A DNA stretch of 64,000 nt from Spirochaetota bacterium (GTDB lineage: Bacteria; Spirochaetota; Spirochaetia; Treponematales; Treponemataceae): positions 14,943 to 78,942 of the forward strand of contig JAEWMY010000007.1 in NCBI GenBank assembly GCA_023393015.1, written 5' to 3'. This document shows positions 16,780 to 25,506 of this stretch, piece by piece (positions within the stretch are counted from its first letter, which is position 1; each line of letters opens with the position of its first letter). The notes under the pieces are model-generated. The model worked only from the letters and a program-made list of their open reading frames with translations, was not told the origin of the DNA and did no database searches. A program made the position numbers and the translations under genes.

Positions 16780-19107
16780 ATGCCCACACGGAATGAGCGC
16801 GCCGGAACGGCGCGATTTATCGAAATCGAGGGCGCGCACGCGCATAACCTGAAGAACGTGAGCCTCTCCGTGCCGAAACACGCGTTCGTGGCGTTTACGG
16901 GAGTCTCGGGCTCGGGGAAGTCGACGCTTCTATTCGACACGATCTACACCGAGGCTCAGCGCCAGCTCGTCGAGACGTTTTCGACCTTCGCGCGGAACCG
17001 CTTGCCGAAGCTCTCGCGGCCCGACGTCGAGTCGATTCGGAACCTGTCGACGGCGATACTCATCGACCAGAAAAAGATGGGAAGCAACCTCCGGAGCACG
17101 GTAGGGACGGCGACGGAGGTCGTTACGTACCTCAGGCTCCTCTACTCGCGGCTCGCGGATCCGTTCGTGGGCCCGTCGTTCTATTACTCGTTCAACCATC
17201 CCGAGGGGATGTGCCCCGTATGCCACGGGCTCGGCACGAGGATCGCGATCGATACGGCGAAGCTCGTGAATCCCGCGTTGTCGCTCAGGGAGGGCGCGAT
17301 CGACCATCCCGAGTGCCGGGTCAACGGCTTCCTCTGGCGCGAGATGCTGAGCATCGATCTTTTCGACCCGGACAAGAAGGTCGCCGACTTCACCGAGCGC
17401 GAGCTCCATCTCTTGCTGCGCACCGAGCCGGTTCCCGTCGCGAAGAGGCACGGCGCGGGCACGTACCTGAAAAACTGGGAGGGGATCGCGCGCAGGCTCG
17501 AACGCCTCAAGACCGCGAAGGCAGACGCGGAGGAAAGCGACGATGACAAGGACGCGTACGACCGGTATTTCTCGTACGGGAAATGCGAGGCGTGCTCGGG
17601 CACCAGGCTGAGCGAACGCGCTCGGTCGACGAAGATCGCGGGCTTCGACATCGGCGAGCTTTGCGCGATGGAGATCCGCGACCTCATTCCGGTGCTGGAA
17701 GGGATCGATGTCCCCGCGGCCGTCCCGATTCTCCGGAAGGCGATCGCGCTCCTTCGCGCGATGGACGACGTCGGGATCGGCTATCTGTCGCTCGATCGGC
17801 CGACGTCGACGCTCTCCGGCGGGGAAAGCCAGCGGGTCAAGACCGCGCGTCAGCTCGATTGCGACCTTACCGACCTCATGTACGTTCTCGACGAGCCGTC
17901 GGCGGGCTTGCACCCGCGGGACACGGAGCGGCTCACCGCGCTTCTCGCGCGGTTGCGCGACGCCGGGAACAGCGTGTATGTCGTGGAGCACGATCCGGAG
18001 ATCGTGCGGAAGGCCGATTGGGTGGTCGACCTCGGGCCGAAGGCCGGATCGCTCGGGGGGGAGGTGGTCTATAACGGCCCGCTCGAGGGCTTCGGGGAAA
18101 GCGGCACGCTCACGGCGCGGTTTCTGTCGGCGGATCGGCGCGTCGAGCCGAGCGTCAGGGCCCGGCCGATCGCAGACCGGGCGGCCAGAGACCGGCCGGA
18201 CCGCGCTTCCGGCGACTTTCTTTCGGTGCGCGGCGCGCGGGCGAACAACCTGAAGGGGATCGACGTCGACTTCCCGCGCGGGCTATTCACGTGCGTGACG
18301 GGCGCCGCCGGAAGCGGGAAGAGTTCGCTCGTCCACGAGTGCCTCATGGCTTCCTACCCCGACGCGATCATGATCGATCAATCCCCGATCGGCCGGACGA
18401 GCCGCGGCAACCTCGCGACGTACACCGGAACGTTCGACGCGATCCGGAAGATATTCTCCGCCTCGACGGGGCGTGACGCGTCCCTTTTCAGCTTCAATTC
18501 GCTCGGCGCGTGCCCGAAGTGCGGAGGCCAGGGCGTCGTCGGCACCGAGCTTTTTTTCCTTGACGCGTTCCGCACCGCGTGCGACGAATGCGGCGGCAAG
18601 CGCTACGGGAAGGAAGTTCTCGGTCTCGCTCACAACGGGAAGAACATCGATGACGTCCTTTCGATGACCGCGACCGAGGCCCTCGCCTTTTTCGACCATC
18701 CGAAGATCCGCGCGCGGATGGGGATTCTCGTCGAGGTCGGCCTCGACTACGTCAAGCTCGGGCAGTCCCTCTCGTCGCTTTCGGGAGGCGAAAGCCAGCG
18801 GCTCAAGATCGCCGCGGAGCTTTCAAAAAAGGGAAACGCGTACGTGCTGGACGAGCCGACGACGGGCTTGCACCTCTCGGACATCGAGCGGCTCTACGGC
18901 ATCATCAGGCGGCTGACGGACGCGGGCAACACGGTGATCGTCATCGAGCATAACCCGGACCTCATCAAGTACGCGGACTGGATAATCGACCTCGGGCCCG
19001 AGGGAGGGAATGCCGGCGGGGAGCTCGTCTATCAGGGATTGCCCGAGGGATTCGCCGCGTGCGGCCGTTCGCTCACCGCGCCGTACGTGACGGAACTCTG
19101 GAAGTAG
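16780..19107 (+). CDS. UvrA-like ABC ATPase (short UvrA paralogue)
   Basis: This 775-residue tandem ABC protein has two Walker A motifs (GVSGSGKST and GAAGSGKSS), two LSGGESQR signatures, and VLDEPS/VLDEPT Walker B motifs. Zinc-binding cysteine pairs (CPVC, CEAC and CPKC, CDEC) place it in the UvrA family. It is about 165 residues shorter than housekeeping UvrA, mainly between the first Walker A and first signature, where UvrA binds UvrB. Short UvrA2-type paralogues are linked to tolerance of DNA-binding drugs. The ATG at 16780 has AAAGGAGA upstream, so the first in-frame ATG at 16762 is rejected. Its divergent MerR-type regulator suggests induction by a drug or damage signal (inference). Confidence 0.9.
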   Translation: MPTRNERAGTARFIEIEGAHAHNLKNVSLSVPKHAFVAFTGVSGSGKSTLLFDTIYTEAQRQLVETFSTFARNRLPKLSRPDVESIRNLSTAILIDQKKMGSNLRSTVGTATEVVTYLRLLYSRLADPFVGPSFYYSFNHPEGMCPVCHGLGTRIAIDTAKLVNPALSLREGAIDHPECRVNGFLWREMLSIDLFDPDKKVADFTERELHLLLRTEPVPVAKRHGAGTYLKNWEGIARRLERLKTAKADAEESDDDKDAYDRYFSYGKCEACSGTRLSERARSTKIAGFDIGELCAMEIRDLIPVLEGIDVPAAVPILRKAIALLRAMDDVGIGYLSLDRPTSTLSGGESQRVKTARQLDCDLTDLMYVLDEPSAGLHPRDTERLTALLARLRDAGNSVYVVEHDPEIVRKADWVVDLGPKAGSLGGEVVYNGPLEGFGESGTLTARFLSADRRVEPSVRARPIADRAARDRPDRASGDFLSVRGARANNLKGIDVDFPRGLFTCVTGAAGSGKSSLVHECLMASYPDAIMIDQSPIGRTSRGNLATYTGTFDAIRKIFSASTGRDASLFSFNSLGACPKCGGQGVVGTELFFLDAFRTACDECGGKRYGKEVLGLAHNGKNIDDVLSMTATEALAFFDHPKIRARMGILVEVGLDYVKLGQSLSSLSGGESQRLKIAAELSKKGNAYVLDEPTTGLHLSDIERLYGIIRRLTDAGNTVIVIEHNPDLIKYADWIIDLGPEGGNAGGELVYQGLPEGFAACGRSLTAPYVTELWK

Positions 19108-19149
19108 CCAGAAGGGCGACAAAGGTGTATCGTTCTTGCGAGGTAAAGC

Positions 19150-19815
19150 ATGGATGTACGCGTTCGCCTTGAAACCGAAGATGATTACAGGGAAGTTGAG
19201 GAACTGACCCGGGAAGCCTTCTGGAATCTGTATGTTCCTGGGTGCGACGAGCATTATCTTTGTCACGTTTTGAGAGGGCACAGGGATTTCATAAAGGAGC
19301 TTGATTTTGTCGCGGAAGCGGACGGGAGGATCGTCGGCTCGATTATGTACTCAAAATCGGTCTTGATCGGCGATGACGGTGACACGCGGCAAATCGTCTC
19401 GTTCGGGCCTCTGTGCGTTCATCCCGACTTTCAAAGAAGGGGGATCGGTTCCCTGTTGATAGACAAGACCAAGGCGATTTTGGGGGCAAGCGACATACCG
19501 GCAATCGTGATTTACGGCGATCCCCATAATTACTGCAAGCATGGCTTCAAGAACGGGATGGATTGCAAAGTCAGCGACATGGACGGCGATTACCCGCTGG
19601 GATTGCTCGTGCTGGAGCTCAAGAGCGGTTTCTTCGGGAACAAGAAATGGAAGGCGATGCAAAGCGACGTATTCAAGTACGGCCCGGACGAGGCCGCGGA
19701 ATTCGACAAGGGATTCGCGAGGAAGGAAAAGAAGTGGCAATACAGCCAGGAATTGTTCAGGATGCAGATCAGGTCGTTTCTGCGGGAAGCTCCGCTGGAG
19801 TTCGCGTCAACCTGA
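19150..19815 (+). CDS. GNAT-family N-acetyltransferase
   Basis: This 221-residue protein has a GNAT acetyl-CoA fold in its first 150 residues. Motif A, which binds the CoA pyrophosphate, is seen as CVHPDFQRRGIGSLLI. VAEADGRIVGSIMYSK is the preceding beta-strand pair, and GDPHNYCKHGF is the C-terminal motif found in YhbS-like acetyltransferases. The remaining C-terminal part (FFGNKKWKAMQ onward) is helical and not recognised. The acceptor substrate is unknown. It starts 42 nt after the UvrA-like gene on the same strand, so read-through is possible, but it has no obvious functional link. Confidence 0.88.
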   Translation: MDVRVRLETEDDYREVEELTREAFWNLYVPGCDEHYLCHVLRGHRDFIKELDFVAEADGRIVGSIMYSKSVLIGDDGDTRQIVSFGPLCVHPDFQRRGIGSLLIDKTKAILGASDIPAIVIYGDPHNYCKHGFKNGMDCKVSDMDGDYPLGLLVLELKSGFFGNKKWKAMQSDVFKYGPDEAAEFDKGFARKEKKWQYSQELFRMQIRSFLREAPLEFAST

Positions 19816-20049
19816 CTTTCCTTTTCGCCGCGCGCCTTTCGTCGCCGCGTTTCCCGGAACGAAACGAGCCATTGAGTCCTGAGGCTTTACAAAGAAAAAA
19901 GATTCTGGTAGTACTGTCGTATCAAACCACACAAAGGAACAGGCGCGGGGATGATAGACTGATCGGGGAGAAACAACAGAATACGAAGCGGCGATTTCTC
20001 TCCTGATCCAGTATATGCCGCTCATACAATTCCGCACATGGGAGTGCGT

Positions 20050-21567
20050 ATGAGCAAGATGACCCTGACCGTATCCGGATTAAACTTTCAATACGAACAA
20101 TCAATCGAGCCCCTTTTTGATTCTCTCGAATTTTCGCTGAACGCCGGTTGGACCGGCATTATCGGCGGAAACGGGGCCGGGAAGACGACGTTGCTCAGGC
20201 TGATTTCAGGCGAGCTTGAGCCGCAGGACGGGAGCGTAACCGGGGCGACGGACCGCGTATATTGCATGCAGGAAACGGGCGCGCCGGATGAGTCCCTGGA
20301 CGCTTTTTTCCGGTCGCTCTACGAGGGGAACGCCGTCGCCGGGCGACTTTTCGGCGTCTTCGCGCTTGATCATGACTGGCCGTATCGTTGGGAGACCCTG
20401 AGTCACGGCGAGCGGAAGCGGGCGCAACTCGCCGCCGCCCTCTGTCGGGAACCGGAACTTCTCGCGCTCGATGAGCCCACGAATCACCTTGACGCCGAGG
20501 CGGTGAACATGCTGTTGGGCGGACTGAAGGCGTTTGACGGAGTGGGCCTCGCGGTGAGTCACGACCGCGAGTTTCTTTCGTCGCTCTGTTCCGGTTTTCT
20601 CTTCGTCGGCGAGGGCTCCGCCCGGTATCGGCCGGGAACGCTCGAGGAGGCGTTTGAGCAGGAAGCGCGGGAGAGGACCGCCGCCCTACGCCGGTATGAG
20701 AATCTCAAGTCACGGTATGGGATTTTGCGGGGCGAGACGCAGGCGCGTCGCGAGACCTCGGCGCAAAAGAAGAAGGGTCAGTCCAAAAGGGCGTTATCAC
20801 CGAAGGATCATGACGGCCGCGCCAGGGTTAACGGACTTAGACTGACGGGCAAGGACGCGGTCGGGGACGCGCTCGCGAAGAAGATGCGAAACCGCGCCGA
20901 GCGTGCCCGTGCCGAGCTCGACGCGGCCGCGAAAGATAAGCCGCGGTTCCGGAAGTCAGGGTTCAGTATCGACGGGGCCGTGAGTTCGCGCGACTGTCTG
21001 GCGCGCCTTCCCGCCGGGACCCTTACGCTTGGCGCGGGCCGCTCGGTTCGGCATCCCGAACTGGCGATCTCGCCCGGCGACCGCGTCGCCCTTGTCGGCG
21101 CGAATGGATGCGGGAAGAGCACCCTGATCCGGGAGTTCTTCGCTCGGGGAGGCATCCGTCCGGACGAAACGCTGTTTATCCCGCAGGAGTACGGCGAGGC
21201 GGAACGGCACGCGCTTGCCGACCGGTTCCGGTTCCTAAGCGACGGGGACACGGGCGAGCTCCTCTCGCTCTTCTATCGGCTGAACGGCAAGGCGGATCAG
21301 GTGCGAACCCCGGACCTTTTGAGCCCGGGCGAATTCCGCAAGCTGGCGCTCGCCGAAGGCTTGTTCGGCTCCTGCTCCCTCATCGTACTCGATGAGCCCA
21401 CGAATCACCTCGACCTTCCCTCGCGCATGGCCATCGAGGAAGCCCTCGAGAAGTATACCGGCGCCCTTCTGATTGTCAGTCACGACCGCGCTTTCAGGGA
21501 GAGGCTCTGCGGGAAGAGTTGGGAGATCGCGGGGGACGCATTGACGGTTTCGTTCAGGCGTGAATAG
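20050..21567 (+). CDS. ABC-F family ATPase
   Basis: This 505-residue soluble protein has two ABC domains and no membrane segment, typical of ABC-F translation or antibiotic-resistance ATPases. Walker A motifs are GGNGAGKTT and GANGCGKST. DEPTNHLD, the hallmark of ABC-F, occurs in both halves. The signatures are LSHGE and LSPGE in place of LSGGE. The linker between the domains is charged and includes a basic patch (AQKKKGQSK), the region that reaches into the ribosome in this family. The start at 20050 has GGGAG upstream; 20038 has none. Whether it protects ribosomes from a drug or modulates translation cannot be decided. Confidence 0.88.
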   Translation: MSKMTLTVSGLNFQYEQSIEPLFDSLEFSLNAGWTGIIGGNGAGKTTLLRLISGELEPQDGSVTGATDRVYCMQETGAPDESLDAFFRSLYEGNAVAGRLFGVFALDHDWPYRWETLSHGERKRAQLAAALCREPELLALDEPTNHLDAEAVNMLLGGLKAFDGVGLAVSHDREFLSSLCSGFLFVGEGSARYRPGTLEEAFEQEARERTAALRRYENLKSRYGILRGETQARRETSAQKKKGQSKRALSPKDHDGRARVNGLRLTGKDAVGDALAKKMRNRAERARAELDAAAKDKPRFRKSGFSIDGAVSSRDCLARLPAGTLTLGAGRSVRHPELAISPGDRVALVGANGCGKSTLIREFFARGGIRPDETLFIPQEYGEAERHALADRFRFLSDGDTGELLSLFYRLNGKADQVRTPDLLSPGEFRKLALAEGLFGSCSLIVLDEPTNHLDLPSRMAIEEALEKYTGALLIVSHDRAFRERLCGKSWEIAGDALTVSFRRE

Positions 21568-21756
21568 ACGAACGCGATCCCCACGGGCGGCGCCGTATCC
21601 GAATGGCCCTGAGTAGGGCGATTGTTGGGATATTTTGCCATGTAGTACCCTTGTGCCAGTATTGCGAACCCGTGAATACTATGGTAAACTCCCCTCAACT
21701 TTCATACCTGTACCCCCCAAATGCGTGATTTCCAAACGTAATAGAGAGAGAAAACG

Positions 21757-23247
21757 ATGACGAACAAAAAGTCGAATATTCCAATTTTCCTTCTGGTAGT
21801 ATCAGCCGTTGTTTCATTGTTGAGTTGCGCGAACCCGACTTCACCGGACCTGGGCAGTACTGGAAAAATCAGATCCACTATCGTGTTCGGCAACGGTACC
21901 CAAATAGCCAAGATGGTTTGCGGTGGCGCGTTCACGAATTCCGTCACCGGCGTAGGAGATGGCGTATGCACCTTTTCCAGCAGCGCTCCGGCCGTGGCGA
22001 CAGTGGATGAAAGTACCGGCGAGGTAACCATGGTTGCGCCGGGAACCGCCGTAATTACCGCGAGCAAGGCGGAGACCGATACGCATGAGGCGGCGAGCGC
22101 CGGCTATTCGCTTTCGGTTCTGGAGCCTCGTCTGCCCCTTCTCGTGATTACCACCGAAGGCAACCTTCCCGTAATCAACAAAGAGGATTGGATTAAGGGA
22201 ACGATTAGAATAAACGATGCCGGAACGGTAACGGACGTGGGCGCCATGGAGATCAAGGGCAGGGGGAATACTACCTGGAGACTGTTCGACAAAAAACCGT
22301 ACAACATCAAGCTTGGCAAGAAATCCTCGATGCTTGGCATGAAATCGCATAAAAGATGGGTTTTGCTGGCGAATTACTCGGACAAAACGCTCTTAAGGAA
22401 TGCCTTCGCGTTCGATTTGGGCCTGAATGTTTATAACCGTTTCGCGTGGACGCCGGATAGCCGGATAGTCGAGGTCGTTCTGAATAACGACTATATCGGC
22501 GTATATCAGCTTGTGGAACAGATACGCGAAGACGAGAATCGCGTTGATATCGACGTGGATAGCGGCGAGTTCCTCGTTGAAGTGAACAGAAGAATGGACG
22601 AGAAATTCAACTTCACGACGAAGAATAAAGTGTCTTTCTCCTTCAAGGAACCCGAGGAACCGGACGCGTCTCAATTCGCCGCGATAAAGGCAAAACTGCA
22701 GGAGATCGAAGACGTTATATACTCGAGTAAGTTTTCCGATGAGGTTAACGGATACGCCAAGTATATAGACGTGGACTCGTTTATCGATTGGTACATCATC
22801 AATGAGTTGGCAAAGAACAACGATGCCAGCTTTTACTCGTCCGTTTATATGTATTTGAAGGGCAATAAGCTTTACATGGGACCGTTATGGGATTTTGACA
22901 TTTCATTCGGAAACATTGACTATCACGGTTGCGACCGTCCCGAAGGCTATTGGGTAAAAAAGTCGAGATGGATATCAAGATTGTTTAAAGATCCGTCGTT
23001 CGCCCGGAAAGTGAAAGATAGATGGAATGAAAGGAAGGGCGCATTGCGGGATAAGATCGCCGGTCTTGCCGTTCAGGGCTCCGCGTTATCCTCGGGGGCT
23101 CACAATAACTTCGCGAGATGGGATATCCTGAATACTGATGTTTGGCCCAACAGGGTAGTAACGGGTTCATACGACCAGGAAGTGGCCGTGCTTACTGGAT
23201 GGCTAAACGCCAGATACTCGTGGTTGGATAATGAACTGAATGAATAA
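21757..23247 (+). CDS. CotH-kinase family lipoprotein with an Ig-like domain
   Basis: This 496-residue lipoprotein (signal ending in VVSLLSC) has an N-terminal bacterial Ig-like (Big_2-type) domain at about 35-120. The rest is a CotH-type kinase domain. Family landmarks are MEIKGRGNTTW, KKPYNIKL, WVLLANYSDKTLLRN and GPLWDFDISFGN, the last holding the metal-binding Asp. CotH proteins phosphorylate partner proteins and, in cellulosome bacteria and anaerobes, often sit with surface glycan machinery. It ends on the base that begins the next open frame and is followed by a secreted GH5, so the two may form an operon. Its GC content is clearly lower than that of its neighbours. Confidence 0.88.
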   Translation: MTNKKSNIPIFLLVVSAVVSLLSCANPTSPDLGSTGKIRSTIVFGNGTQIAKMVCGGAFTNSVTGVGDGVCTFSSSAPAVATVDESTGEVTMVAPGTAVITASKAETDTHEAASAGYSLSVLEPRLPLLVITTEGNLPVINKEDWIKGTIRINDAGTVTDVGAMEIKGRGNTTWRLFDKKPYNIKLGKKSSMLGMKSHKRWVLLANYSDKTLLRNAFAFDLGLNVYNRFAWTPDSRIVEVVLNNDYIGVYQLVEQIREDENRVDIDVDSGEFLVEVNRRMDEKFNFTTKNKVSFSFKEPEEPDASQFAAIKAKLQEIEDVIYSSKFSDEVNGYAKYIDVDSFIDWYIINELAKNNDASFYSSVYMYLKGNKLYMGPLWDFDISFGNIDYHGCDRPEGYWVKKSRWISRLFKDPSFARKVKDRWNERKGALRDKIAGLAVQGSALSSGAHNNFARWDILNTDVWPNRVVTGSYDQEVAVLTGWLNARYSWLDNELNE

Positions 23248-23345
23248 TGTCCCGAAAGCACGACGGGCGTCGAGGGAAGGCCCCGTATCCCGCGGTTGAT
23301 TCGTTCCATCGTGTTATTCGCACGAACGCTTCGCCAATCCCCACC

Positions 23346-24635
23346 ATGAGCGAGACGCGCCGGCCGCGTTTGCGCGAGGCGTTGTCGGGTTTCGTCCTTT
23401 CGCTCGCCGCGGCGATGACCGTCTTGGCCGGTTGTACGTCAAAGACCGAGAGCATTACGGATAAATCGTTTCTCAAGGCCGTAGGCAGGGACTTGCGCGA
23501 CGATCGCGGAAAGGGAAAGGCGGTCATGCTTCATGGCACGAACGCCGGAGGTTATCTCCTGCAGGAACTGTGGATGGCGCCGACGCTGGGAACCGACCGC
23601 GTCAGGGACGAGGCGTCCATACGGGCGGTTCTGGAAAGCCGCTTCGGCGGGGAGAAGGCGCGCGAGCTCGAGGCGGCGTACCGCGATTCCTACTGGACGG
23701 CGCGGGACTTCGACAACCTGCGCGACCTCGGGGCGAACTGCGTACGCCTGCCGTTCTGGTATCGTACTCTCGTCGGGGAAACGGGCGAGCTCCTTGAGGA
23801 AGGGTTCGCCAGGATCGACTGGTTCGTGCGCGAGGCCGGCTCGCGCGGAATCTACGTCATCCTGGACATGCACGGCGCGCCCGGGTCGCAGAACGGAAGC
23901 GACCATTCGGGCGTCGACGGCGGACGGGACAAAAAGGGCTCCTCTGAATTCTTTTTCGGGACGCGCGCCGAACGAAACCAAAAATTGTATCTCGACCTAT
24001 GGAAAGCGATCGCCGCCCGCTATGAAGGGAACGCGGCCGTCGCGGGTTACGATTTGTTGAACGAGCCCTTCTGTACCTATCGATACAATTCCGGCATCCC
24101 GGACCGCGAGCTGCGCTCGACGCTATGGGGCGTTTACGACGCCGCCTATCGGGCGATTCGCGCGGTCGACCCCGATCACGTCATCGTCATGGAGGCCGTT
24201 TGGGATCCGGTCGATCTGCCCGACCCGGCGCGATACGGCTGGGAGAACGTGATGTACGAGTACCACAATTACCTGTATGACGATTACGACAACGCGAAAG
24301 GCAAGCAGATCGCCAACATGGAAAAGAAGCTCGCCTTGATAGCCGGCGCCGCTTATCCCGTTCCCTCGTTGATGGGCGAGTTCAACTACTTCGCGAACTG
24401 TGACACGTGGGACACGGGCCTCGCGCTCTTGAACGAGGCCGGCGTACACTGGACGACGTGGACCTACAAGACGACCGCCGACCGCGGCAATTGGGGCATC
24501 TACCATCACGCGAGTACGCGCGGGAAGATCGACCTCGAGCGGGCCTCGTTCGAGGAGATACGGGAATTCTGGAGCGCGACGGACGACGTGACGGCGAACG
24601 AAGGGCTGATCCGGGTGCTCAAGAAGTATATGTGA
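23346..24635 (+). CDS. GH5 family glucanase lipoprotein
   Basis: This protein of about 429 residues has a lipoprotein signal (LAAAMTVLAGC) and a GH5 TIM-barrel domain. Family landmarks are HGTNAGGYLLQELWMAP, CVRLPFWYR and DMHGAPGSQNG. The acid/base Glu is in DLLNEPF (about E240) and the nucleophile in LMGEFNYF (about E345). The GxNxGG-ELWM start resembles exo-beta-1,3-glucanase and related GH5 groups, but cellulase activity is also possible. The ATG at 23346 is chosen because it leaves a compact signal peptide; the frame opens at 23247, and neither start has a strong ribosome site. It lies right behind the CotH gene. Confidence 0.88.
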   Translation: MSETRRPRLREALSGFVLSLAAAMTVLAGCTSKTESITDKSFLKAVGRDLRDDRGKGKAVMLHGTNAGGYLLQELWMAPTLGTDRVRDEASIRAVLESRFGGEKARELEAAYRDSYWTARDFDNLRDLGANCVRLPFWYRTLVGETGELLEEGFARIDWFVREAGSRGIYVILDMHGAPGSQNGSDHSGVDGGRDKKGSSEFFFGTRAERNQKLYLDLWKAIAARYEGNAAVAGYDLLNEPFCTYRYNSGIPDRELRSTLWGVYDAAYRAIRAVDPDHVIVMEAVWDPVDLPDPARYGWENVMYEYHNYLYDDYDNAKGKQIANMEKKLALIAGAAYPVPSLMGEFNYFANCDTWDTGLALLNEAGVHWTTWTYKTTADRGNWGIYHHASTRGKIDLERASFEEIREFWSATDDVTANEGLIRVLKKYM

Positions 24636-24734
24636 TGCGGAGCCATTGTCGCGGTACGCGATATCGCGCTATGATTTCCGCGTCGCGCGTTAGGCACCGC
24701 GACGACATTCGAACGTATCTCAAACGGAGGTATC

Positions 24735-25460
24735 ATGGAAAACGCGCTGAAAAAGAAAACGGATTACTGGCAGGTTTGCCTTATCGTCATACTCGCAGTC
24801 GGTTTGCCGGCCATCGGCAAGATCGCGGCGCCCGGGGTCAACCAAACGCTCGTCGCGGGAGCCTGCGGCGCTGTGGGCGCGCTTATCGGGTACGGCGTGT
24901 ACGCCGCGGTCAAGAACGCGAGGACGATCGTCAAGGTCGCGACGCTGGTTGTCGAAGTCTGCCTGCTTTTCGGGGCGATCGCGTTTTTCAGCAGGTATTC
25001 GAGCGACGCGCAGGTCCTGCGGCGGGAGTGGGGGACGCGCGTCATCGACTCGGTTTCCTTCGAGTATCCCAACAAGTTCAGCGAGATGAAGCTGGACGAC
25101 TCGGGTCTCGTGTGCGCGATGCGCGCTTTTTCCGATAACCGCACCGATCGTCTCGCGATGTACCTGATATTCGATTTCCAGGATCACCCCGTCACGAAAG
25201 AAGATTCTCTCGAGGGAAGCGTGGTCAACGCCCTGACGAGCAGCAACGCGACCGATATCGAGTTTTTCGACGTCAACGTAACCGATTCCACGGTGGAAAC
25301 GAAGTTCAGGTACAAAATCGGAACCGACGCGTTCAGGGGATTCGCCTTCATTTACAACGAGGGCAACCATTTCGAGTCCGTGCTTTTTCTCCCGATAACG
25401 CGGGACTACCCGGACGAATATATAGAAAGAATCAGGTCCAGCATCAAGGTGCGAACGTAG
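24735..25460 (+). CDS. Membrane protein of unknown function
   Basis: This 241-residue protein has a good ribosome site (ACGGAGG) and three hydrophobic stretches in its first 85 residues (about 13-30, 41-58 and 65-85). A soluble C-terminal domain of about 155 residues follows, probably extracytoplasmic, with mixed alpha/beta character (VSFEYPNKFSEMKLDD, YLIFDFQDHP). No catalytic motif is visible and I do not recognise the family. The C-terminal half resembles small beta-sandwich or PsbP/DUF1795-like folds in pattern only. It sits between the GH5 gene and a diguanylate cyclase gene on the other strand. Confidence 0.65.
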   Translation: MENALKKKTDYWQVCLIVILAVGLPAIGKIAAPGVNQTLVAGACGAVGALIGYGVYAAVKNARTIVKVATLVVEVCLLFGAIAFFSRYSSDAQVLRREWGTRVIDSVSFEYPNKFSEMKLDDSGLVCAMRAFSDNRTDRLAMYLIFDFQDHPVTKEDSLEGSVVNALTSSNATDIEFFDVNVTDSTVETKFRYKIGTDAFRGFAFIYNEGNHFESVLFLPITRDYPDEYIERIRSSIKVRT

Positions 25461-25506
25461 GGGCGGCAAATATCGTTCCGTGGAAATCGGCGTTGAAAGT
25501 CGGCGT

